A DNA stretch of 50,134 bases from Pelagibacteraceae bacterium AG-349-O05 (GTDB lineage Bacteria > Pseudomonadota > Alphaproteobacteria > Pelagibacterales > Pelagibacteraceae): NCBI GenBank assembly GCA_003281005.1, contig QCDE01000007.1, positions 1 to 50,134 of the forward strand. The letters run 5' to 3'. Of this stretch, positions 8,936 to 16,680 are shown one piece after another. The translations under genes were made by a program, and so were the position numbers. The notes below the pieces were generated by a model that saw only the letters and a program-made list of their open reading frames with translations, ran no database searches and was not told the DNA's origin. The number at the start of each line of letters is the position of its first letter. Within the stretch, counting starts at the first letter, position 1.

Positions 8936-9830
8936 CTCGCATTATCCACTCGATTAACTCTAAAAAACTAATACCTCTGTATGCTGCAATTTCAGGTACA
9001 AGTGAAAGTTTAGTCATACCTGGTTGAGTGTTTATTTCTAAAAGATAAAATTTATTATTTAAAAATTTGAAATCAGATCTTGTTACACCCATACAACCAA
9101 TCACTTTATGAGCTTTATATGCCATATTCATAACTATATCCATTTTACCTTTGGGTAAATCAACTGGAATTATATGTTCAGTTTTCGCACTGGAATTATA
9201 TTTTGCTTGATAATCATAAAATTTTCTTTTTGGTTTAAGTTCTATTGCTCCTAGTTTTTTATTTCCCATTATTGCAACTTGTATTTCCCTTCCACCAATA
9301 AATTCTTCAATCATAACCTTTTTATATTGTTTTATTAAATTAAGAATTTTAATTATATTTTTTTCATTACAAATATATACGTTAACACTTGAACCCTCAT
9401 TTAAAGGCTTTACTACTACTGGAAATCTTAATTTTTTTTTTATTTTTTTTATTAAATCTCTATTTTTAATATCGTAAGAATATGTAAAAAATTTTGGTGT
9501 GTTTATTTTATTTTTAATAAATATTTTTTTTGAAATTTCTTTGTCCATTGCAATAGATGATGCAATTACACCAGAATGAGTATAAGGAATTTTAAAACTG
9601 TCTAGAATAGTTTGAATATAACCATCCTCACCAAATTGACCATGCAAAGCATTAAAAATTACATTTGGTTTAAAAAATTTGATATTTTTTTCTAAATTGT
9701 TATCCGGTTCGGTGATTTTAACTCTGTAACCATTTTTTTTAAGCTCATTAGCAACTTGTTGCCCTGTATCAAGGCTTATTAGTCTCTCTTTCGATATCCC
9801 ACCTGATATTATTAATATTTTTTTTTTCAA
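8916..9830 (-). CDS. ddl: D-alanine--D-alanine ligase
   Basis: ATP-grasp ligase that makes the D-Ala-D-Ala dipeptide added by MurF. Visible features are the N-terminal GGISKERLISLDTG region (family GGxSxEREVSLxSG), NALHGQFGEDGYIQ, the ATP-grasp segment PVVVKPLNEGSSVNV, the metal-binding LEINTQPGMTKLSLVPE near the C-terminus and DFKFLNNKFYLLEIN before it. Length 304 residues is typical for DdlB. It lies between murB (one base gap) and ftsQ (20 bp overlap), the usual dcw position. Confidence 0.96.
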   Translation of the reverse strand: MKKKILIISGGISKERLISLDTGQQVANELKKNGYRVKITEPDNNLEKNIKFFKPNVIFNALHGQFGEDGYIQTILDSFKIPYTHSGVIASSIAMDKEISKKIFIKNKINTPKFFTYSYDIKNRDLIKKIKKKLRFPVVVKPLNEGSSVNVYICNEKNIIKILNLIKQYKKVMIEEFIGGREIQVAIMGNKKLGAIELKPKRKFYDYQAKYNSSAKTEHIIPVDLPKGKMDIVMNMAYKAHKVIGCMGVTRSDFKFLNNKFYLLEINTQPGMTKLSLVPEIAAYRGISFLELIEWIMRDASKKK

Positions 9831-9831
9831 C

Positions 9832-10737
9832 TTATTCTAATATTTTTATTTCAGTTTCTAGTTTAATTCCTGTTTTCTTAAATACACTTTGAGACACAAA
9901 ATTTATCAATTTTTTCATATCCTCAAACTTAGCATTACCTTTATTTACAAAAAAATTACAGTGTTTTTGAGAAATTGATGCATCTCCAAATGATTTTTCT
10001 AACGGCACAGACTCTTTAATTAATTGCCAAACTTTTTTATCAGATTGATCTATGGGATTTTTAAATGTACTACCACTTGTTTTAATTTTTGTTGGTTGTG
10101 CTTGCTCTTTTTTTTCTTTAAGTAGCCTTATTTCATTCTCTATTATACTCTTATCTTTCTTAAAACCTTTAAATGATGCACTTAAAAAAATAAGATCTTC
10201 AGATAATCCGCTATCTCTATATTTAAAATTAATATCTTTTGCAGGTATAGTAATTACTTGACCTGATTTATTTACTGCTTGAATAGAAATAAGAATATCT
10301 TTGAACTCCCTTTGAAAACAACCTGCATTCATTTTAATGCCACCACCTACTGTTCCAGGTATACAAGCGAGAAACTCAAAACCACCTAAACTGTTTTCCA
10401 TTGCAAATTCAGATAAAGATTTATCTGTAACAGCACTACCAGCGACTATGATTTCTTCGGAATGTAAAGAAATATTATTAAAATTTTGAGTAAGTTTTAT
10501 TACAACTCCATCAAATTTGTTATCAGATATAAGTGTATTAGAACCTGCTCCTAATATAAATATTTTTTCTTTATCTTGTATTTTTTTAAGAAACTTAATT
10601 AATTCTTTTAAATCGCCTGCTTTATAGAAGGCTTTAGTCTTACCTCCTATGTTAAACCAATTTTTTTTTTTTAGGTCATAATCTAACTTTAAATTATTAT
10701 TAAATTCTGGAATCAGCGCTTTTAAATCAATTTTCAT
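9832..10737 (-). CDS. murB: UDP-N-acetylenolpyruvoylglucosamine reductase MurB
   Basis: FAD-dependent reductase producing UDP-MurNAc. FAD-binding elements are visible (ILGAGSNTLISDNKFDGVVIKL, FLACIPGTVGGGIKMNAGCF), as is the active-site motif SGSTFKNP with the proton-donating Ser. The C-terminal region has ISQKHCNFFVN. Length 301 residues fits the shorter MurB type. The murC stop region overlaps its start by 4 bp (ATGA), so the two are translationally coupled. Confidence 0.96.
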   Translation of the reverse strand: MKIDLKALIPEFNNNLKLDYDLKKKNWFNIGGKTKAFYKAGDLKELIKFLKKIQDKEKIFILGAGSNTLISDNKFDGVVIKLTQNFNNISLHSEEIIVAGSAVTDKSLSEFAMENSLGGFEFLACIPGTVGGGIKMNAGCFQREFKDILISIQAVNKSGQVITIPAKDINFKYRDSGLSEDLIFLSASFKGFKKDKSIIENEIRLLKEKKEQAQPTKIKTSGSTFKNPIDQSDKKVWQLIKESVPLEKSFGDASISQKHCNFFVNKGNAKFEDMKKLINFVSQSVFKKTGIKLETEIKILE

Positions 10738-12131
10738 GATAACAATTTAGGCAATTCTCGCATCCAACTCGAAATAGTCCCCGCGCCCATTCCTATAACA
10801 ATTTTTTTTCCATATATGTTTGCTTTAATAAATTTTGCTAATTGAAATTTATCATCTACTAAAAATAATTGAACTTTTGAATTTTTAATTACCTCCTTTG
10901 CAAAATTTATATAGTTAAATCCAAGCTTTAATTTTTCTCCAGCAGTATAAATTGGAAACAAAATAACTTTATCTGCATTTTTAAAAGCATACGTAAATTC
11001 TTTTTTTAAATCTTTTAATCTTGATATTCTATGTGGTTGGAAAATACATATTTTTTCATAATCTTTATAAACATTTTTTACACCATCCAGCACTTCTTTG
11101 ATTTCTGTAGGATGATGGGCATAATCATCATAAAAATCTACATTATTAAAATTGAAAATTTTATTAAATCTTCTTTGAACACCTTTGAAATTTTTAAGTC
11201 CTTTTTTTATATTATTTATTGGTAGGCCGACAGTTAAAGCTAATGCAGCTGCAGCTACAGAATTTTTAATATTATGAGTTCCTAATAAAGGAATTTTAAA
11301 TTTTTTAATTAATTGATTTTTCTTATTAGGCAATTTTATATTTAAGTCAAACTCAGAGTACTCTTTTAATTGTTTTATATTTTTAATAACAAAATTTGAC
11401 TTGTTATCCAAACCATACGTATAGAAGTTTTTATTTTTGATATTTTTAATTAAATTTTTGTTATTTTTGTCATCTAAACAAATAAATGATTTTCCAAATG
11501 AAGGAACTTTATTTACAAAATTTTCAAAATATTTATTTAATTTATCCATAGTGCCATAATAATCCATGTGCTCTCGATCAATATTTGTTATGATTGAATA
11601 TGTTGGGGGTATAAAAATAAAACTTCCATCTGACTCGTCTGCCTCTAATATAGACCAGTCACTTTTCCCTAGTTTTGCAGAATTATTAATTGAATTTATT
11701 ACTCCACCATTAATTATTGTAGGATCAATTTTTGTTTCTTGAAATATAGATGCTATTAAAGATGTTGTTGTGGTTTTACCGTGTGATCCAACTACCACAA
11801 TATTTTTTGTTAAAGAAACAATATTGGCAAGCATCTCTCCTCTTTTATAAATGGGTAATTGTTTTTTTTTTGCTGTAGCAAGCTCAGGATTATTTTTTTT
11901 AATTGCTGAAGATATAACCAGAATAGTTCCTTTATTAATATTTTGTTTTTTATGTCCAATAAAAACTTTTATTTTTTCTTTTCTTAATCTTTCAATATTT
12001 TTATTATTTGAAATATCGCTTCCTTGAACTTTAAAACCTTTACCCTTCATTATTAATGCTAAGCCACTCATACCTATTCCTCCTATTCCAACGAAATGTA
12101 TCAGTTCTGATTTTGCTAATTTAATTTTCAT
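10734..12131 (-). CDS. murC: UDP-N-acetylmuramate--L-alanine ligase MurC
   Basis: Mur ligase adding L-Ala to UDP-MurNAc. The N-terminal Rossmann-like UDP-binding loop is HFVGIGGIGMSGLALIM and the ATP-binding loop is VVGSHGKTTTTSLIA (about residue 115). Further Mur-ligase motifs are LEADESDGSF, TNIDREHMDYYG, LLGTHNIKNSVAAAA, VQRRFNK and DDYAHHPTEI. Length 465 is typical. Overlaps murG by 11 bp and murB by 4 bp. Confidence 0.97.
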   Translation of the reverse strand: MKIKLAKSELIHFVGIGGIGMSGLALIMKGKGFKVQGSDISNNKNIERLRKEKIKVFIGHKKQNINKGTILVISSAIKKNNPELATAKKKQLPIYKRGEMLANIVSLTKNIVVVGSHGKTTTTSLIASIFQETKIDPTIINGGVINSINNSAKLGKSDWSILEADESDGSFIFIPPTYSIITNIDREHMDYYGTMDKLNKYFENFVNKVPSFGKSFICLDDKNNKNLIKNIKNKNFYTYGLDNKSNFVIKNIKQLKEYSEFDLNIKLPNKKNQLIKKFKIPLLGTHNIKNSVAAAALALTVGLPINNIKKGLKNFKGVQRRFNKIFNFNNVDFYDDYAHHPTEIKEVLDGVKNVYKDYEKICIFQPHRISRLKDLKKEFTYAFKNADKVILFPIYTAGEKLKLGFNYINFAKEVIKNSKVQLFLVDDKFQLAKFIKANIYGKKIVIGMGAGTISSWMRELPKLLS

Positions 12132-13185
12132 TAATAATTTTTAATATTTTTTGATTAACATTATTCCAAGTATTTTGATAATTTAATTTCTGTAAATTAT
12201 TTTTTTTTGTTATGTAATCCTGACTTTTATTTGTCAATTTTAGCAAAAATTTCTCAAATTTTTTATCATCGAAATTTTTTTGATCAATTATCCAACAACA
12301 ATCCTGTTTCTCATAATATTTTGCGTTTTCATACTGATGATTATCTTTTGATGATGGAAGTGGTATTGCTATAAATGGAATATTTAAAAAAGATAGTTCA
12401 GCTAAACTAGATGCGCCAGCTCTTGTAATACATAAGTCTCCTTGTTTTAAAACTTCACTAAGATTGTGATCAAAACTAAAAACTCTACTTTCAATATTAT
12501 TTTGAAAATAAAAATCTTTTAAAAAATTTATATTTTTCTCGCTTGTTTGATGAATAATTTTTATAGTTGTTTGTTTTGCTACACTAACAAAAGATTTATT
12601 TAAAAGTTCATCAAAGATTTTTGCGCCCTGACTACCTCCTATAATTACAATTGTAAATAAATTATCCTGTTTTTGATACTTACTAGATTCATAATATTCT
12701 TTTCGTATCAAAGGTTTAATAGTAGTTAATTTGTGATTAATTCCAGATGGTAAATTTATTAAATTCTTTGAATAACATATTAATTTTCTTGAAAAATTTA
12801 AAAAAAATTTATTTGCTCTTCCAAGAACCATATTTGGTTCAATTAAAAAAATATTAATTCCCAATATTTTTGCTGCTAAACATATTGGCAAAGACATATA
12901 ACCACCTGTAGAAATTAAAATTGAAATATTATTTTTCTTTAAAAGAAAAAAAGATTTGATGGTTAGAAATAGTATTTTTAAGATCGAAAAAGGAAACAGA
13001 AAATAATTATTTAATTTTGGAGTATTGATTACTAATACATTATAATTCTGATCTATATAAGAAAGACCTCTTTTATCAGTAGAAATCAAGGTTTCATGAG
13101 TATTCTTTAAGTGATTATAAATTGTAATTGCTGGAACCACGTGACCACCAGATCCTCCTGTGGAAATTAAAACTTTTTTTTTCAT
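12121..13185 (-). CDS. murG: Lipid II synthase glycosyltransferase MurG
   Basis: Peripheral inner-membrane GT-B enzyme that transfers GlcNAc from UDP-GlcNAc to lipid I. It has the G-loops STGGSGGHVVPAITI at the N-terminus and IIGGSQGAKIFDELL in the second half, and the donor-binding segment CITRAGASSLAELSFLNIPFIAIPLPSS followed by DNHQYENAKYY. Length 354 is normal. Separated by 3 bp from ftsW and overlapping murC by 11 bp. Confidence 0.96.
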   Translation of the reverse strand: MKKKVLISTGGSGGHVVPAITIYNHLKNTHETLISTDKRGLSYIDQNYNVLVINTPKLNNYFLFPFSILKILFLTIKSFFLLKKNNISILISTGGYMSLPICLAAKILGINIFLIEPNMVLGRANKFFLNFSRKLICYSKNLINLPSGINHKLTTIKPLIRKEYYESSKYQKQDNLFTIVIIGGSQGAKIFDELLNKSFVSVAKQTTIKIIHQTSEKNINFLKDFYFQNNIESRVFSFDHNLSEVLKQGDLCITRAGASSLAELSFLNIPFIAIPLPSSKDNHQYENAKYYEKQDCCWIIDQKNFDDKKFEKFLLKLTNKSQDYITKKNNLQKLNYQNTWNNVNQKILKIINEN

Positions 13186-13188
13186 TTA

Positions 13189-14310
13189 TTAAGTTATTTT
13201 TCTTTTTGTTAAATTTAAAATTATACCAGCTAATATTGATGTACTTATTATTGACGAACCACCATAGCTTAAAAAAGGTAATGTCATTCCAGTAGTTGGA
13301 AATAATCTTATATTAACGCCAATATGAATTGTGGCCTGCATTAATATTAAACTAATAGATCCGATTAAAATAAGTTTAGCTTTATCATTTGTCTCAAAAC
13401 TTATTTTTTTGAAAACCATATAAATTAAAATTAAAAACAATAATAATATTAACATTATGGCAACAACACCAAACTCCTCAGAAATTACTGAAATAATATA
13501 GTCAGTATGAGCTTCTGGAACTCTATTTTTAAGAACTCCTTCACCTATACCTTTTCCAAAAAAACCTCCACTTGTAATTGACTCTATTGCTTTATCAGAT
13601 TGAAAATTATGAGTACCTGTTTCTCTATTAAAAAATGAAAAAATACGTGCTTGGATATAATCAAACTTAGGAACAAAAATAATAAGATAAGAAAGCAAAG
13701 ATGTGCCTGCAATAAATATTGCTAAAAGAATATATATATTAATTCCTGATGTGAAGATTAGAGCTGCCCAACAAAATACTACTAATAAAGTTTGGCCAAT
13801 ATCTGGTTGAGCTATTAAAAGTAAAGAAATAACAAATATCAAAATAATAGATATCAAATACTTAAATAAAATATTTGATTTAATATCACAAAAAATAGTT
13901 GCTAAAATTATTATCAAAAATGGTTTTAAAACTTCTATAGGCTGAAATCTTGGTAAGAAAAATAAGTCTATCCATCTTTTAGAACCTTTAACTTCAACAC
14001 CAATGAATGGAACCAAAAATAAAGAAATAAGTGAAATAAAAAAAAGAAAAATAGAATATTTATATAATTGATCTGAATTTAAAGAGGAAAACATAAAAAT
14101 AAGAGATATTCCAATTAACACATAAATCAAATGTTTAAAAAAGAAGAAATAACTGTTGGTATCTAACTTATCGGAGGCTATTAAAGAAGTTGAAACTAAA
14201 GAAAAAAATAATCCAATAACAAATAATAAACTTATTAGTAAAAAGATAGATTTATCTATGTTTTTCCACCATTGATAATAAAATTTGTAAACAATACTAT
14301 CGCTTTGCAT
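13189..14310 (-). CDS. ftsW: SEDS peptidoglycan glycosyltransferase FtsW
   Basis: Polytopic SEDS-family polymerase that works with FtsI to make septal peptidoglycan. Its 373 residues form about ten hydrophobic segments. Conserved SEDS stretches are present: VKGSKRWIDLFFLPRFQPIEVLKP, AQPDIGQTLL (with the catalytic-type Asp in the extracellular loop region), FFGKGIGEGVLKNRVPEAHTD and GMTLPFLSYGGSS. Overlaps murD by 14 bp. Distinguished from RodA by the dcw context between murD and murG. Confidence 0.95.
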   Translation of the reverse strand: MQSDSIVYKFYYQWWKNIDKSIFLLISLLFVIGLFFSLVSTSLIASDKLDTNSYFFFFKHLIYVLIGISLIFMFSSLNSDQLYKYSIFLFFISLISLFLVPFIGVEVKGSKRWIDLFFLPRFQPIEVLKPFLIIILATIFCDIKSNILFKYLISIILIFVISLLLIAQPDIGQTLLVVFCWAALIFTSGINIYILLAIFIAGTSLLSYLIIFVPKFDYIQARIFSFFNRETGTHNFQSDKAIESITSGGFFGKGIGEGVLKNRVPEAHTDYIISVISEEFGVVAIMLILLLFLILIYMVFKKISFETNDKAKLILIGSISLILMQATIHIGVNIRLFPTTGMTLPFLSYGGSSIISTSILAGIILNLTKRKIT

Positions 14311-15595
14311 TTATATACTTTTTAATTAGTTGATTAAAATAATACCCTCTATCTTCAAAATTTTTGAAACTATCGAATGAGGCTCCAGCTGGACTAAAAA
14401 AAATAATATTTTTTTTAGATTGTTGAATATTAATTTCTGAAAAAATAATTTTAAGAGTTTCTTGTAAATTTTTAAAATTTTTAATTTTTAAATTATTTTT
14501 TAAAATTTTTACAAATTTTCTATAATGTGGTCCAAAAATATATGCTTTGATATTTTTACACTTCATTTTTGATAGTTTAAATTTATCTCCCTTTTTGGGA
14601 ATTCCTCCTAAGATCCAATATGCATCATTTAAATTTTTTAATATATTTTCTGAGGAAGCAAAGCTTGTAGATTTAGAGTCGTTAATTATTGTGAGATTTT
14701 TTTTATCAAATATAATTTGTTGTCTAAAATCTAGGCCTTTAAATTTATTAATGGTTTTAATTAATTTTTTGTAATTAAGTTTTAATCTTGGAGCAATTTT
14801 TAATATAAATGATAAATTTTCTTTATTGCCATCAGATAAAAAATATTTATTAGTAATTTTATTAAACTTTTTATCTATACTTAAAGTCTGCACTCTGTAG
14901 ATTTTTGAGCTATATTTATTTTTATTTAATTTTTTCGTTATTAGTTCATCCTCTTTTTTTACGTATGCAAAAGATCCGCTTATTTGGGATTTTAATAATT
15001 TAAATTTTGCATTTACATAATTTTTTAAACTTTTATGTCTCTCAATGTGGTCTGCGGTTATGTTTAAAATTACCGCATATTTTGATCTAAATACGCTACT
15101 GTAATCTAGCTGATAAGAAGAAGCCTCTATTACAAAAATTGTTTTTTTTGTAATATTTTTTTCTGATAATGCTGGATTACCAATATTCCCAATAAGTCTT
15201 GAGTCTCTTTTTTGATCGATTAAAGCATCATGTAAAATTTTAGCAGTTGTAGATTTACCGTTAGTTCCAGTAATCGTAATACTTTCATTGTCATAAAATG
15301 AAAACAAAACATCAAGGTCGGTATGAATTTTTTTAAAATTTTTCTTTAAAAATTTTGATAATTTACAATTTGAGATATCAATTCCAGGACTAATAATAAT
15401 TCTATCAAAATTTATTTTTTGGATTTGCTTTAGTTTAATAATTTTTTTTTTTTGTTTAAATTTAATTTTTTGATTGTCATCGAACAAATAAACATCAGAC
15501 TTACTTTTTAAAAATTTATAAGATGAAATGCCACTCTTTCCTAAACCGTAAATTAATATTTTTTTTCTTAAAAAAATATTATTAAATATTTTCAT
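14297..15595 (-). CDS. murD: UDP-N-acetylmuramoyl-L-alanine--D-glutamate ligase MurD
   Basis: Mur ligase adding D-Glu. I place the start at the ATG ending at 15595, which overlaps the mraY stop by one base (TAATG) and gives an N-terminus MKIFNNIFLRKKILIYGLGKSG. The frame is open up to 15652, but a start there would sit inside mraY and add 19 residues without family support. Motifs: N-terminal IYGLGKSGISS, IISPGIDISN, ATP loop TITGTNGKSTTAKI, LNITADHIERH, FRQQIIFDKKNLTIINDSKSTS and IFFSPAGASFDSFKNFEDRG. Product length 432 residues. Very Lys/Ile/Asn-rich, in line with the low GC. Confidence 0.95.
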   Translation of the reverse strand: MKIFNNIFLRKKILIYGLGKSGISSYKFLKSKSDVYLFDDNQKIKFKQKKKIIKLKQIQKINFDRIIISPGIDISNCKLSKFLKKNFKKIHTDLDVLFSFYDNESITITGTNGKSTTAKILHDALIDQKRDSRLIGNIGNPALSEKNITKKTIFVIEASSYQLDYSSVFRSKYAVILNITADHIERHKSLKNYVNAKFKLLKSQISGSFAYVKKEDELITKKLNKNKYSSKIYRVQTLSIDKKFNKITNKYFLSDGNKENLSFILKIAPRLKLNYKKLIKTINKFKGLDFRQQIIFDKKNLTIINDSKSTSFASSENILKNLNDAYWILGGIPKKGDKFKLSKMKCKNIKAYIFGPHYRKFVKILKNNLKIKNFKNLQETLKIIFSEINIQQSKKNIIFFSPAGASFDSFKNFEDRGYYFNQLIKKYINAKR

Positions 15596-16680
15596 TATCT
15601 TAATTTTAATGTAGCTAAACCAATCATTGCTAGAATGATAGAGATAATCCAAAACCTAATTACAACTGTAGACTCTGGCCATCCCTTTTTCTCGAAATGA
15701 TGATGAATAGGTGCCATTCTAAAAATTCTTTTTCCAGTAATTTTAAACGAAATCACCTGAACCATTACTGAAACTGCCTCTAGTACAAAAAGTCCACCAG
15801 TGATAGCTAAAACAATTTCATGCTTTGTGATAATTCCTACTGCACCTAAAGATCCTCCAAGAGATAATGAGCCTGTGTCACCCATAAAAATTTTAGCAGG
15901 TGGAGCATTAAACCATAAGAAACCTAAACAAGAGCCAATAATTGCCCCACAAAAAATTGATACTTCACCAGTTCCTTCTATGTAGGGTATCTGTAAATAA
16001 TTTGAAAATACGATGTTTCCAGTAACATAACTTATAAAAGCAAAACATGCTGCAACCAATATAACTGGCACTGTTGCTAGACCATCCAATCCATCAGTAA
16101 GGTTAACCGCATTTGACGATCCAATAATTACGAATATTGCAAATGGTATAAAAAACCATCCAAGGTTTACGATTAAATTTTTAAAGAATGGAAAATATAA
16201 ATTATTTAAATCTTGATAATCGTTTAAATAAACAAACAAACTTACACCAATAATCGCTAATATTATTTGTGAAGTTATTTTAAACTTTGAAGAAATTCCT
16301 GATGAGTTACTAAATTTAATTTTCTTAAAGTCATCATATGCTCCCAACAAACCAAACGTAATTGCTATGTAAACACAAAATAAAATATTAATATTTGATA
16401 AATCTGCCCAAAATATTACTGATACCAATAAGCCAAATAAAATTATTAAACCCCCCATAGTTGGTGTACCAATTTTTTTAACTATATGATCTTCAGGTCC
16501 ATCGTCCCGGATTGGATTTAAAATTTTTTGTTTTGAAAAAAATTGAATAAAAGGACCTCCAATAATTAGCACGATAACCAATGAGGTGAAAAAAGATAAA
16601 CCTGTTCTAAAGGTTAAATATTTAAATACATTTAAAAAACTAAAAGTATCTACAAAATTTAATAAAAATTGATAAAGCAT
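15595..16680 (-). CDS. mraY: Phospho-MurNAc-pentapeptide transferase MraY
   Basis: Integral membrane enzyme that moves phospho-MurNAc-pentapeptide to undecaprenyl phosphate, forming lipid I. It has about ten transmembrane helices in 361 residues. Catalytic and binding motifs are GAYDDFKKIKF, NAVNLTDGLDGLAT, FNAPPAKIFMGDTGSLSLGG and the HHH motif in MAPIHHHFEKKGW. It starts right after the murE-murF fusion stop (no gap) and shares one base with murD (TAATG). Confidence 0.97.
   Translation of the reverse strand: MLYQFLLNFVDTFSFLNVFKYLTFRTGLSFFTSLVIVLIIGGPFIQFFSKQKILNPIRDDGPEDHIVKKIGTPTMGGLIILFGLLVSVIFWADLSNINILFCVYIAITFGLLGAYDDFKKIKFSNSSGISSKFKITSQIILAIIGVSLFVYLNDYQDLNNLYFPFFKNLIVNLGWFFIPFAIFVIIGSSNAVNLTDGLDGLATVPVILVAACFAFISYVTGNIVFSNYLQIPYIEGTGEVSIFCGAIIGSCLGFLWFNAPPAKIFMGDTGSLSLGGSLGAVGIITKHEIVLAITGGLFVLEAVSVMVQVISFKITGKRIFRMAPIHHHFEKKGWPESTVVIRFWIISIILAMIGLATLKLR

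Noticed and set aside
15596..15652. N-terminal extension of murD
   Set aside because: The in-frame ATG at 15652 lies inside mraY and the added residues do not resemble MurD; the TAATG junction at 15595 is the better start.
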